From contig JBJTHI010000307.1 in assembly GCA_046094425.1 (NCBI GenBank), positions 1-9,170 on the forward strand: 9,170 nucleotides of DNA, read 5' to 3'. Below the pieces are notes generated by a model. It had not been told where the DNA came from. It saw only the letters and a program-made list of their open reading frames with translations, and did not search any database. This document shows, piece by piece, positions 1 to 7,593 of the stretch; position 1 is the stretch's first letter, and each line of letters opens with the position of its first letter. The DNA comes from JANPCX01 sp046094425. Lineage in GTDB: Bacteria > Pseudomonadota > Gammaproteobacteria > Burkholderiales > Burkholderiaceae_C. The position numbers were made by a program, and so were the translations under genes.

Positions 1-381
1 GAAAACTTCTGTGCTCAGGGCCGGGGCCGCATCTACCGCTACCGCTTCAACGACAAAGTGGTGTCCATGGATTTGTGCATCCAAAGTGGCAATACGCTGG
101 TCATTCTGAAAACGGCCTATGACGAGTCGTATAAAACCGTCTCGCCGTCGTCATTGATGCGGCAAGATCAGTTCCAGGCACTGTTCGCCGACCCCACCCT
201 CCAGCGCATTGAGTTCTACGGCAAGGTGATGGAGTGGCACACCCGCTGGACAGATAATGCGCGCAGCATTTACCACCTCACGTCTTACCGCTGGGGCTTG
301 GTGCAACGTTTGCACCAGCAAATTGCAAGCTGGCGCAAGCCTGCCTCGGGAGCACAGTCTTCCCCCACGCAGATCGTTTGA
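1..381 (+). CDS. GNAT/FemAB-like (CelD/BcsL-type) N-acyltransferase, C-terminal fragment
   Basis: The frame is open from the first base, so the gene starts upstream of the window; 126 residues up to the TGA at 379-381 are visible. The fragment looks like the end of the BioF2-like GNAT domain (Acetyltransf_6 type) found in polysaccharide loci: a strand with RIYRYRF (residues 10-16 of the fragment), then VVSMDLCI, TLVILKTAYDESY (32-44), a helix start at SPSSLM, and the family-like EFYGKVMEWHTRW (71-83). Such cytoplasmic proteins are thought to transfer an acyl group to an amino sugar or another small acceptor; the substrate cannot be read from this part. Family members are usually about 350-400 residues, so roughly two thirds are missing. 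It lies just upstream of glycosyltransferases on the same strand, which supports a role in glycan modification. Family assignment is fairly secure; acceptor unknown. Confidence 0.75.
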   Translation, partial: ENFCAQGRGRIYRYRFNDKVVSMDLCIQSGNTLVILKTAYDESYKTVSPSSLMRQDQFQALFADPTLQRIEFYGKVMEWHTRWTDNARSIYHLTSYRWGLVQRLHQQIASWRKPASGAQSSPTQIV

Positions 382-386
382 ACCCT

Positions 387-416
387 GGGTGTTCGGTTTC
401 ACTGCGCCGAACACCC
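387..416 (+). terminator. Intergenic hairpin, possible terminator or attenuator
   Basis: A perfect 10-bp inverted repeat, GGGTGTTCGG (387-396) and CCGAACACCC (407-416), with a 10-nt loop, begins 5 bases after the stop codon of the acetyltransferase gene. Position and stem strength fit a rho-independent terminator, but the following bases (TTCACTTG) are not a proper U tract. It could be a weak terminator, an attenuator, or a 3'-end stabiliser that still allows read-through into the glycosyltransferase gene at 436. Confidence 0.5.
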
Positions 417-435
417 TTCACTTGAATTGCCCACC

Positions 436-1428
436 ATGAGTTCTGCCCAAATCGCCGTTGTCATTCCCCATTTCCAAAGAAAGCCCGGATTGCTCGGTGT
501 GGCATTGCGTTCCGTGTTCACACAAAGCCTGGCGGCGCAAGTACATGTCGTGGTCGTAGACGACGAATCTCCCATATCCGCCGAAAGTGAAGTGGCACAA
601 CTGAACGATTTGCCTACAAACCAAATCACCGTCATTCGGCAAAAAAATGGCGGTGCGGGTTCAGCTCGCAACAAGGCCTTGGACAACGTGCCCGCCGGGG
701 TTCAGTTCGTCGCTTTCTTGGACTCTGACGATTCCTGGCGCCCCGGCCACCTGGAGAACGCGCTGGCCGCTTTGAACCAAGGGTTTGACGGTTATTTTGC
801 CGACTGGTGGTCGTACAACTTTCCCGAGCAAACCAACTTTGAACGCATACAAGCACTGAAGGCGCAAGACCATGTTGCCGTCGCCGGGGCCAAACGCAGT
901 TACGCACTGGGCGTGACACCGCTGGAGCACATCATCAAAGACGGCGGTGGTGTGATTCAAACCTCCACCGTGGTCTATCGTTTCCACAAATACCCGCAAC
1001 TGCGTTTTCGTGAGCAGTTCTACAACGGCCAAGACTTTTTCTTTTGGATGGATTTGGGCCAGCTCGGTGCGAAGTTTGTCTTCTCTTTTGAAGTGGACTG
1101 CGACAACGGCGAGGGCATCAACATTTACCAAGGCGCAGGCTGGGGCACAGAACGCTCCTTGCAGCGTTTACGCAATGAGCTGTTTGTGTGGACATCGGCC
1201 CGCAAGTTTTACCCCATGAGCCCGGCCTTGTTGGACGCCAACAAACGCACCATACGCAACTTGCAGCAAGGCGTGGTGCGGGACTTGTTGCATCGACTAC
1301 GCCACCGCCGTCCTATTTCAGGCAAGCTGCTTGGTGACATCATCAAGATGGATCCCGTGATCTTGGGCCTGATGCCCTGGGTGCCAATGAAAGTAGTGCT
1401 CGACAAATTGTTTCGTCGCGGGTCATGA
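436..1428 (+). CDS. Family 2 glycosyltransferase (GT-A fold)
   Basis: A 330-residue protein expected to transfer a sugar from a nucleotide donor to a growing lipid-linked glycan at the inner face of the cytoplasmic membrane. GT2 signs: N-terminal AVVIPHF (residues 7-13), nucleotide-binding VVVVDDES (38-45), an NGGAGSARN segment (71-79) and the metal-binding DXD-type FLDSDDSW (94-101). QTSTVVYR (175-182) followed by NGQDFFFW (197-204) fits the acceptor region and catalytic-base position (D200). The last ~90 residues are basic and show no clear membrane span. I chose the ATG at 436, which puts the first beta strand right at the N terminus; an in-frame TTG at 427 is possible but less likely. The Shine-Dalgarno site is weak. 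The stop overlaps the start of the next gene (ATGA at 1425-1428), so the two are probably translationally coupled. Sugar specificity cannot be told. Confidence 0.88.
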   Translation: MSSAQIAVVIPHFQRKPGLLGVALRSVFTQSLAAQVHVVVVDDESPISAESEVAQLNDLPTNQITVIRQKNGGAGSARNKALDNVPAGVQFVAFLDSDDSWRPGHLENALAALNQGFDGYFADWWSYNFPEQTNFERIQALKAQDHVAVAGAKRSYALGVTPLEHIIKDGGGVIQTSTVVYRFHKYPQLRFREQFYNGQDFFFWMDLGQLGAKFVFSFEVDCDNGEGINIYQGAGWGTERSLQRLRNELFVWTSARKFYPMSPALLDANKRTIRNLQQGVVRDLLHRLRHRRPISGKLLGDIIKMDPVILGLMPWVPMKVVLDKLFRRGS

Positions 1429-2927
1429 CGGAGCCCCAAACCACACGTTCGACGCCCGCTGCACCTTCAGTCCCTTCTGCAAGGCGTGCCGTTTTTTACG
1501 CCTTCGGCCAACGTTATTTGGCCTTTGTTTTTCAGCTCGCCACGTCCATCATCCTGGCGCGGCTGCTCACACCACAAGAAACCGGGGTTTTCTCGCTGGC
1601 CGCCGCAGCCGTGGCCATAGGCACCATCTTGCGTGAGTTCGGCACCACCGACTATGTGGTGAGCCAAAAAGACATCTCGCCGCAAAAACTACGCGCCGCT
1701 TACACCGTCACCGTGGGTTTTGCGTGGGCCACTGCCGCCGTGCTGTTCATCGCGGCCTATCCGCTGGCCGCCCACTACAACGAACCCGGTTTGGCCACTG
1801 TGATGCATGTGCTGTGTTTGAACTTTGCGCTGGTACCACTGGGCTCCATCGCCACGGCCATGCTGACCAAGTCACTGCGCTTTGACGTGTTGTTCTGGAT
1901 TCAAACTGCTTCTGTGGTGGTGGGTGCCGTAGTGACCGTGGTTTGTGCCTTGGTGGGATTGAGCTCACAAAGTCCGGCCTGGGGATCGGTAGCGGGCATT
2001 GCGACCACAGTGGTAATTCTTCTGGTACGCGACCCGGCGTCGGTCTTGATGCTGCCCGGTCTGCATGATCTGAGACACGTGCTGCGTTTTGGCGGCACGC
2101 TCACCGTGGCGCGCATCATTGAAAGCATTGCCAACCGCAGCCCCGATTTCATCGTCAGCGGCATGCTCGGTTTTCACGCTGGTGGTGTACTGAGCAAAGC
2201 CAGTAGCCTCAATGCTGGCTTCTACGACTTCTTCGCATCGGCCGTGGTGCGCGTAGCCACCCCGGTATTGGCAGCAGCACGACATGGCAATACAGGGGTG
2301 GCCGATGGTTACCGACATGCCATCGTCATGATGGCGGCAGTGCAGTGGTTGTTTTTTGGTCTGATGGGCATCACCGCCCCGGAGTTGGTGTTGGTGCTCT
2401 TTGGTCAACCCTGGGTGGAGGCCGTACCTATTTTGCAAATTGGCGCGGTACAAGGTTTGCTCTACGCCCCTTTCATGCTGTGCACTCCTTTGCTGACGGC
2501 CTGTGGAGCCGCAGGAGCGCAGTTGCGCATCAATTTGGTCTACGGTGTGGCGTTGGTCGTGGCTCTGGCGGTAGGCTGTTTACACAGTTTAGAGATGGCC
2601 GTGCTTCTTTCCGTGAGCGCACACCTGATACGCATGGCTTTGTTCAGTGTGGCGACCCGGCAGCAATGCGGCATTTCCACGCGCAGCGTGGTCGCCGGTC
2701 TGGGATCCACCGCCTTGGTTTGCGGCGCCGCAGCCTTGTGTGCTTGGAGTACAAGGCTGGGGATGAATGCTTTGAACCAACCCGCCTGGCTGACGTTAAT
2801 CTGCACGGTGGCTGCCTCCGTTTTGGCCTTCTTGATGTCGGCCACTGTAGCGAAGCACCCTTTGGTTGGTGAACTGCGCCGCTTGCTTGCCGCGTTGCCA
2901 ACCACACGCAAACCGCCCACCGTCTGA
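1425..2927 (+). CDS. Polysaccharide flippase, Wzx/MOP superfamily (flippase 1)
   Basis: A 500-residue, very hydrophobic protein with a short polar N terminus (about 20 residues) and roughly a dozen membrane spans, the usual size of MOP-superfamily polysaccharide transporters (Polysacc_synt_3/WzxC-like). The family region near the first spans reads ILARLLTP (43-50), then ETGVFSL, TILREFG (67-73) and a loop with QKDISPQKLRAA (81-92). Further marks are VVRVATP (274-280) and LFGQPW (325-330). These proteins move undecaprenyl-pyrophosphate-linked oligosaccharides from the cytoplasmic to the periplasmic side of the inner membrane. The ATG overlaps the preceding GT stop (ATGA) with no convincing ribosome site of its own, so translation likely depends on coupling. 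It is a clear homologue of the flippase at 5129-6586 (25 of 50 identities by hand across residues 43-92). Function at family level is secure; the substrate is not known. Confidence 0.88.
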   Translation: MTEPQTTRSTPAAPSVPSARRAVFYAFGQRYLAFVFQLATSIILARLLTPQETGVFSLAAAAVAIGTILREFGTTDYVVSQKDISPQKLRAAYTVTVGFAWATAAVLFIAAYPLAAHYNEPGLATVMHVLCLNFALVPLGSIATAMLTKSLRFDVLFWIQTASVVVGAVVTVVCALVGLSSQSPAWGSVAGIATTVVILLVRDPASVLMLPGLHDLRHVLRFGGTLTVARIIESIANRSPDFIVSGMLGFHAGGVLSKASSLNAGFYDFFASAVVRVATPVLAAARHGNTGVADGYRHAIVMMAAVQWLFFGLMGITAPELVLVLFGQPWVEAVPILQIGAVQGLLYAPFMLCTPLLTACGAAGAQLRINLVYGVALVVALAVGCLHSLEMAVLLSVSAHLIRMALFSVATRQQCGISTRSVVAGLGSTALVCGAAALCAWSTRLGMNALNQPAWLTLICTVAASVLAFLMSATVAKHPLVGELRRLLAALPTTRKPPTV

Positions 2928-2941
2928 AAGCCATTCAAGCC

Positions 2942-3895
2942 ATGAAAAATCACCTCAGTGTGGTGATCCCATGCTTCAAGCCAGATTTTTTGAGGCAGGC
3001 ACTGAATTCGCTGCGCCGCCAAACCGATACCCATTTTGAATTAATCCTCGCCGATGACGCGAGCCCCCATGACTTGGCGTCTATCGTCGAACCGTTTTCA
3101 AACGACTTGAACCTGAGGTACGTTCGCTTTGAAAAAAACCTTGGCGCACAGGATTTGTGTGCCCATTGGAACCGGGCCTTGCGTCTTGCGACACACGAGT
3201 GGGTATGGTTTATGGGCGACGACGACGAACTTGAGCCAGCGTGCATTGCAACGGTACGCCAAGCGATGTCCGAAGCACCTGATTGGCGCGGGCTGTGGCG
3301 TGTCAACGTCAAAAAAATCAATGCCGATGATCTGGTGATCAAGGAGTGCCCTCCTTGGCCTGTTCACTTGAGCTCATTCGATTACTTGAAAGCCAGACTC
3401 TCAGACGAAGTGGAGAGCTTTGCTTGCGAGTACATCTTCAACAAATCGCAGCTAGAGGCTGCTGGTGGCTTTGTCTCATTTCCCTTGGCATGGTGCTCTG
3501 ACGATGCCACCTGGTTGTCTTTGGCAGGACACGCTGGCATCAAAACAGTGGCCGGGCAAGACGCGTGCGCTCGCTGGCGGACATCCACACTGAACATCAG
3601 CGGCGCAGGCAGCAAGTTGAGCAAAATCAAACACGAGTCGCGTTTGCGCTACTTGGAATGGTTGCAGCAACAGCACCAAGCACTGTTCCCGGCCCATTGC
3701 CACAGCGCATGGCGTGAATCAAACAAGCAACGACTCCAGTGGGCAAACCATGCGCTGCACTCCAACAAAGTTCGTCTTGGTGCAGTAGAGCTGCTGAACT
3801 CTGTGTGGCGTCTGCATCGGTGCCTGGATTTACCTCTGTTGCACGTTGCCTATCAGATGATTCGCGTCCAACGATGGGTGGCCAGTTACCGATGA
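2942..3895 (+). CDS. Family 2 glycosyltransferase (GT-A fold)
   Basis: A 317-residue protein with the GT2 layout: LSVVIPCFK at residues 5-13, LILADDAS (34-41) for the nucleotide, NLGAQDLCAHWNRAL (66-80), and a metal-binding WFMGDDDE (89-96). SDDATW (186-191) sits where GT2 enzymes place the catalytic acidic residue. The C-terminal ~90 residues are basic and helical-looking with no obvious membrane span, suggesting a soluble or peripheral enzyme acting on a lipid-linked acceptor. It starts 14 bp after the flippase 1 stop, preceded by a weak purine run (GAAAG), and is probably the last gene of the same transcript. It is not closely similar to the GT2 at 436 beyond the shared fold motifs, so the two likely make different linkages. 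Donor and acceptor are unknown. Confidence 0.87.
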   Translation: MKNHLSVVIPCFKPDFLRQALNSLRRQTDTHFELILADDASPHDLASIVEPFSNDLNLRYVRFEKNLGAQDLCAHWNRALRLATHEWVWFMGDDDELEPACIATVRQAMSEAPDWRGLWRVNVKKINADDLVIKECPPWPVHLSSFDYLKARLSDEVESFACEYIFNKSQLEAAGGFVSFPLAWCSDDATWLSLAGHAGIKTVAGQDACARWRTSTLNISGAGSKLSKIKHESRLRYLEWLQQQHQALFPAHCHSAWRESNKQRLQWANHALHSNKVRLGAVELLNSVWRLHRCLDLPLLHVAYQMIRVQRWVASYR

Positions 3896-3902
3896 GACTA
3901 AT

Positions 3903-4994
3903 TTATGGAGTCACCCGCCCATACACCCGCGCCAACGCCGCTGCGATTCCCTCCCAGGTCAAGGTATCGGCGACCACCCTGGCAGCACGCCCACGGGCTT
4001 GCAGCTCGTCGGTTGTCATCTCGTCGATGTATTGGGCCAGACTGTCCGGCGAATCAAAAAACCATGACGTTCCTTCGTCGGCCAGGTCAAACACCTTGGC
4101 TTCGCTGGACAACAAGGTCGCTTTGCCCAAGGTCATGGCCAGCACCACGGAACCAGAGGTGAGTGTGCGTTCAAAAGGCACCACCACGGCGTGCGCCAAA
4201 GAGAAATACGCGGCCACGGCTTCATCGGGAATGAAGTCCAAAGCCAAGACAATTCTGGGATCTTGGGCAGCAGCCGCTTGCAGCTCCTGCTTCAAGCGAG
4301 CCTCGTTGGGTTTTCCCGCAATGACCAGGCGCACGTCTTGGCGAGTCACCTGACTCAACGCTTGGGTCAAGACCAACACGCCCTTGTAGCGACGCACCGC
4401 ACCAAAAAACAAAATGCAAAGTACATCTTGGGGCAGCCCCAAGCGTTGGCGTAAATCGGCGGAATCACCCGCACCCAGGGGGTAACACCCATCGTAGTTG
4501 CCATGCGGAATCACGCTGGTTTTATGCGACAGTTTGAAGCGCCAAGCCTGCTCTAGCTCGCGCATCGCACTCTTGCTGTGTACTACCAAGTGGGAGCTGC
4601 AGCGAGCCAGCCAACGCCGCGCAGCCAACTCTGCTTGGGGATTCACGCTTTCGTGCGAGACCAGGTTATGAACCGTCCACACCACCCGTGTGCCCCGAGC
4701 CCGCAACAACCAAACATCCAAAACCAAGCAGCAACGTTTGAGCCAGCGCAAGCCACCGTTTTGCGGCCACACCAGATGCGAAATGAGGTCGTTCACCCAG
4801 TGCAAATGCAAGACACGGCTGCGACGAACGTCAGCAGGCAAACGGTTCAGTGCAAACAAGCCTTTGGGCATGGCATGAAAGCCGACTTGCAACCCACGGC
4901 CCAACAGCGCCTGAGCCAGAAGCGATTGATAGGGGTTTCCCGCGCGCCAATCGGGCAAAAACACAACGTCTGGGCTTGGAGTTTTACTCGTCAT
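3903..4994 (-). CDS. Family 4-type glycosyltransferase (GT-B fold)
   Basis: Read leftward, 363 residues from the ATG at 4994. GT-B/GT4 signs: a first Rossmann half with VVFLPDWRAGNPYQ (10-23), VLHLHWVND (61-69) and VVWTVHNLVSHE (104-115); HSKSA (139-143); VIPHGNY (161-167) at the domain junction; and the C-terminal half opening with FFGAVRRYKG (196-205), LVIAGKP (223-229) and VPFERTLTSGSV (272-283), the donor-binding loop. It resembles the retaining GT4 enzymes of exopolysaccharide loci, some of which use GDP-mannose, but donor specificity is not established. The frame stays open upstream to 5150, but that extra 52-residue part is arginine-rich, unlike a GT-B N terminus, and would overlap the divergent flippase gene, so I start at 4994. 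Its stop is 7 bp from that of the GT2 gene. It is alone on its strand and must have its own promoter in 4995-5128. Confidence 0.85.
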   Translation of the reverse strand: MTSKTPSPDVVFLPDWRAGNPYQSLLAQALLGRGLQVGFHAMPKGLFALNRLPADVRRSRVLHLHWVNDLISHLVWPQNGGLRWLKRCCLVLDVWLLRARGTRVVWTVHNLVSHESVNPQAELAARRWLARCSSHLVVHSKSAMRELEQAWRFKLSHKTSVIPHGNYDGCYPLGAGDSADLRQRLGLPQDVLCILFFGAVRRYKGVLVLTQALSQVTRQDVRLVIAGKPNEARLKQELQAAAAQDPRIVLALDFIPDEAVAAYFSLAHAVVVPFERTLTSGSVVLAMTLGKATLLSSEAKVFDLADEGTSWFFDSPDSLAQYIDEMTTDELQARGRAARVVADTLTWEGIAAALARVYGRVTP

Positions 4995-5128
4995 CGCAAA
5001 GAGACACAGAGGGTTTGGCTTTGTGGCAAAGCAACGCAGTTTAAGGCTGCATGCTGTGCGTATCATGGCCCGACTCTCATGTCTCGCATGAGGCGCCCGT
5101 CCGACGCGCCTAAGGCCTGGATTCGACC
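4995..5128. promoter_or_regulatory. Divergent intergenic region with promoter candidate and two small hairpins
   Basis: This 134 bp gap separates the leftward GT4 gene from the rightward flippase 2 gene, so it must hold promoters for both if they are expressed from here. For the rightward direction, TATCAT at 5061-5066 is a fair -10 box, with only a poor -35 (TTTAAG, 5040-5045, 15 bp spacing). Two short perfect inverted repeats are present: GCTTTG/CAAAGC (5018-5023 and 5027-5032, 3-nt loop) and CTCATG/CATGAG (5076-5081 and 5087-5092, 5-nt loop), the second between the candidate promoter and the flippase start. I cannot assign a regulator, and found no convincing leftward promoter. Confidence 0.3.
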
Positions 5129-6586
5129 ATGGAAAAAAGACTCTCCGCACGCATGGCTCTGGCCTGGTCTTTCGCAGAACGGTATGCCAGCTTGCTGATT
5201 GCCGTTGCCAGCGCCATGGTGCTGGCGCGCTTGCTCACGCCAAAAGAGGTGGGAATCTATTCGCTGTGCGCCGCGCTGACCGCCATTGCCGGCATCTTGC
5301 GCGACTTCGGCGTGAGCGAATACCTGATCCAAGAAAAAAACCTGACTCGCGAAAAAATGCAGGCCGCCTTTGGCATTGCCCTGACCGTCGCGTGGTGCAT
5401 GGGCATGCTGGTATTTGTCGGGCGACATGGTTTTGCTGCGTTCTATGACGAACCTGTGCTGGCTCAAGTTTTGGCCGTTTTGACGCTGAACTTTTTGATC
5501 CTACCCTTTGCGTCGCCGACGTTCGCCATCATGAATCGGGACATGGAGTTTCGGAAAATCTTTGTGGTTCAGATCGTCAGCAACACCGTCCAAGCGCTCA
5601 CATCGGTGGCTTTGGCTTACCGTGGTCACGGCCCGATGAGCTTGGCCTGGGGCCCCGTGGCCAACGTCACGACACAAACACTGCTGCTCACGGCCATGCG
5701 GCCTCGGGACTCGCTGATGTGGCCTAGCTTCAAAGCCGCCAAAGAGGTGTTGTCCTATGGCTCGATGTTTGTGAGCTCTCGTGTGGTGGAAACTTGTACG
5801 CGCAATGCCCACGAGTTTGTCATTGCCAACCAGTTTGGTTTAGCAGCAGTCGGCCTATTCAGCCGAGCCTATGGTTTGATAGAAATTTTTTACAACAACG
5901 TTGCCAGCGCCATCGTCCGCGTCGCCTCGCCCGCATTCGCAGACGATCACCGGTCTGGCATACCGCTGGGACCAAGGTATGCGCAAGGAACAGCCATTTT
6001 TACCAGCATCGCTTGGCCGTTTTTTGGGTTCTTGGCTTTCATGTCAAAGGACATCATCAGGGTCATGTTTGGCCCTCAATGGGATGCCGCCGCGCCGATA
6101 GCGACCGTGTTGGCGTTGGGAATGTTCCCGGGGTATCTGTTCTCCCTGGCCCCCAACTTACTGGCCTCTACCGGGCATGTGAAACGCCGCTTACAAGCTG
6201 CTTTGTGTTTCAGCCCGGCGCACCTGATTTGCGTCATCGCAGCTTCCTTCATCAGCTTGGAGGCTGTTGCTGCTTCGTGGTTCTTCAGCAGCCTCGTGCT
6301 GTTCGTGTGCTACGCCAAACATTTGCGTGAAGTGCTGCACTCTTCCATTTGGGCGTTGTACCGACCCACACTGAAAAGTGCCGCTGTTGCAGCGGCTTGC
6401 GCATTGGCGCAAGGTACAGCACTGTGGCTGTGTCAATGGTGGGGCACACCGGGTCTATTCAATATCTTGTTTGTTGCCTTGGCAAGCGTACCCGCATGGC
6501 TGGTCGCCACCTGGACGCTGAAGCATCCCTCGTTCACTGAAGTGGTTCGATTGCTGAGGCACGTGCGTGCTGCCCCATCGCCTTGA
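5129..6586 (+). CDS. Polysaccharide flippase, Wzx/MOP superfamily (flippase 2)
   Basis: A 485-residue polytopic membrane protein with about a dozen hydrophobic spans, the usual size for a polysaccharide-repeat-unit flippase of the inner membrane. Family marks parallel flippase 1: MVLARLLTPKEVGIYSL (30-46), GILRDFG (55-61), QEKNLTREKMQAA (68-80), IVRVASP (262-268) and MFGPQW (313-318), and the C termini are also alike (KHPSFTEVVRLL here, KHPLVGELRRLL there). Compared with flippase 1 it lacks the ~12-residue polar N-terminal extension. The ATG at 5129 puts a short basic stretch before the first span; a second ATG at codon 9 is possible. An AAGG at 5112-5115 is too far upstream to be a good ribosome site. 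It diverges from the GT4 gene and runs into the FkbM gene. Whether it exports the same or a different glycan from flippase 1 cannot be told. Confidence 0.88.
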   Translation: MEKRLSARMALAWSFAERYASLLIAVASAMVLARLLTPKEVGIYSLCAALTAIAGILRDFGVSEYLIQEKNLTREKMQAAFGIALTVAWCMGMLVFVGRHGFAAFYDEPVLAQVLAVLTLNFLILPFASPTFAIMNRDMEFRKIFVVQIVSNTVQALTSVALAYRGHGPMSLAWGPVANVTTQTLLLTAMRPRDSLMWPSFKAAKEVLSYGSMFVSSRVVETCTRNAHEFVIANQFGLAAVGLFSRAYGLIEIFYNNVASAIVRVASPAFADDHRSGIPLGPRYAQGTAIFTSIAWPFFGFLAFMSKDIIRVMFGPQWDAAAPIATVLALGMFPGYLFSLAPNLLASTGHVKRRLQAALCFSPAHLICVIAASFISLEAVAASWFFSSLVLFVCYAKHLREVLHSSIWALYRPTLKSAAVAAACALAQGTALWLCQWWGTPGLFNILFVALASVPAWLVATWTLKHPSFTEVVRLLRHVRAAPSP

Positions 6587-6604
6587 ACCCTGCCTCGTTC
6601 TCTC

Positions 6605-7381
6605 TTACTGGGACGCCAGGTCACGAATCAGGTCTGTCCTCACCATCAAGCAGTCCACCTCCACCAACAAGGGAAAGTGGCCCGCATTGTTGGGCACCAA
6701 AGCGCTGAGAGAGAACCCTGCCTGACTGTACTCAGCGAGCGCTTCTTTGAAATCCATCGAGTCGGCATAGATTTTTTTGATAGCCAACTCACTTTGTAGC
6801 CCCACAAATGCCTGCACCACGCTGGCACCACTTCTGAAGATACGAACGTCGTAGCCCTGTGTGTCCATTTTCAGGAATGGACGTTGAAATGGGTGCTGCT
6901 CTTTCAGTCGTTTGTAGGCCGTGGCCAGCGTCTCGGTTTTTACGGAGACTTGCTCTTGCACCACGTTCATGTTCTTAAAAATTCCCACTTCATCATGGCG
7001 AGGTGTGCTCAGTGAGCTGAACTGTGAACCACGCATCACATTCAGTACTTGAGCCCCATCGGACGATGACAATGCCTGTTCACACACCACCCACAGCGGG
7101 TCACGGCTGGCCTGCTCACGAACCTGCGCAGCCATGGCAGGAATCGGTTCAAATGAGACGATGAGGCCTTTGTATCCCACTTTCTTTCGCAACATTTGGG
7201 CGTACTGCCCCTGGTTGGCGCCCACGTCGAAAACACAATCCACCGCATAGGCCTGAAAGATCTTGCGCAGGTGCTCAATCTCCCACTGCGCATGCAACTT
7301 GCGGCGATCGATCACGCCAGCATGGCGCAATGCTGCGCTGTAGTAGCGAATGAACCGTTTGATTTTTTCTAGGTAGTACAT
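6605..7381 (-). CDS. FkbM-family SAM-dependent methyltransferase
   Basis: Read leftward, 258 residues, the common length for single-domain FkbM proteins. SAM-binding motif I is CVFDVGANQGQYA (49-61); VSFEPIP (75-81) follows as the acidic residue after strand 2; and FLKMDTQGYDVRIF (169-182) is the characteristic FkbM motif with the conserved D173 and G176. The first ~35 residues are basic and helical (IKRFIRYYSAAL) and may sit against the membrane or an acceptor. FkbM enzymes are O-methyltransferases; in polysaccharide loci they are believed to methylate sugar hydroxyls, altering or capping the chain. The acceptor here is unknown. Start ATG at 7381 has a purine-rich AAAGAAAAG just upstream. 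It is convergent with flippase 2 (18 bp between stop codons) and divergent from the GtrB-like gene, so it is transcribed alone. Confidence 0.87.
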   Translation of the reverse strand: MYYLEKIKRFIRYYSAALRHAGVIDRRKLHAQWEIEHLRKIFQAYAVDCVFDVGANQGQYAQMLRKKVGYKGLIVSFEPIPAMAAQVREQASRDPLWVVCEQALSSSDGAQVLNVMRGSQFSSLSTPRHDEVGIFKNMNVVQEQVSVKTETLATAYKRLKEQHPFQRPFLKMDTQGYDVRIFRSGASVVQAFVGLQSELAIKKIYADSMDFKEALAEYSQAGFSLSALVPNNAGHFPLLVEVDCLMVRTDLIRDLASQ

Positions 7382-7536
7382 CGCTTTTCTTTAGGTGTTC
7401 TCGGCATGATCCGACCACTTTGAAATGAGCCGTACAGGGCAAACGGGTTGGAGTTTTGCAGAGTTTTCCGCACCCACGCAGTTATCGACATCGGGACGAA
7501 GTCGCATGACAACGGGCCTGAGAAGAATTTCACGTT

Positions 7537-7576
7537 TTGAGACGCAGGCTGTTGTACTTATCATCTGGCATATTAT
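7537..7576 (+). promoter_or_regulatory. Candidate promoter of the GtrB-like gene
   Basis: The 212 bp gap 7382-7593 between two divergent genes has an AT-rich patch just before the GT start. TTGAGA (7537-7542) and TATCAT (7559-7564) form a weak sigma-70-like pair with 16 bp spacing. TATTAT (7571-7576) is the better -10 by itself but has no matching -35 and would leave a leader of only about 10 nt. No convincing promoter for the leftward FkbM gene was found in the rest of the gap. Confidence 0.27.
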
Positions 7577-7593
7577 TTTCCCCGGATTGCTGC

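Noticed and set aside
1965..2453. Open - frame of about 162 codons opposite flippase 1
   Set aside because: High His/Gln/Arg content and no motif; it is the typical antisense image of a hydrophobic membrane-protein gene.
2731..2759. 9-bp inverted repeat (CAGCCTTGT/ACAAGGCTG, 11-nt loop) as an internal terminator
   Set aside because: It lies inside the flippase 1 coding sequence, has no U tract, and a stem of this size with a variable loop is expected by chance in a window of this length.
3739..4353. Open + frame of about 204 codons opposite the GT4 gene
   Set aside because: It overlaps the end of the GT2 gene and runs antisense to the well-supported GT4 gene. The predicted protein is rich in Ala, Ser and Arg with no recognisable motif; it is a shadow of a GC-rich antisense frame.
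4995..5150. 52-residue N-terminal extension of the GT4 protein
   Set aside because: The extension is arginine-rich and unlike a GT-B N terminus, overlaps the divergent flippase start, and would remove the promoter region; the ATG at 4994 gives a normal start to the Rossmann fold.
4578..5198. Open + frame of about 206 codons antisense to GT4 and running into flippase 2
   Set aside because: The composition (many Gln, Arg, Pro) and lack of any family motif, plus overlap with two well-supported genes, mark it as a shadow.
5207..5226. Near-perfect 20-bp palindrome centred on CATG in the 5' part of flippase 2
   Set aside because: It has one mismatched pair (G opposite T) and is largely explained by Ala/Ser/Met/Leu codons of a membrane helix; no sign of a regulatory role.
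7537..7593. TTG-initiated 19-residue extension of the GtrB-like protein
   Set aside because: The region is AT-rich, looks like promoter sequence, and the ATG at 7594 starts just before the first beta strand, as usual for the family.
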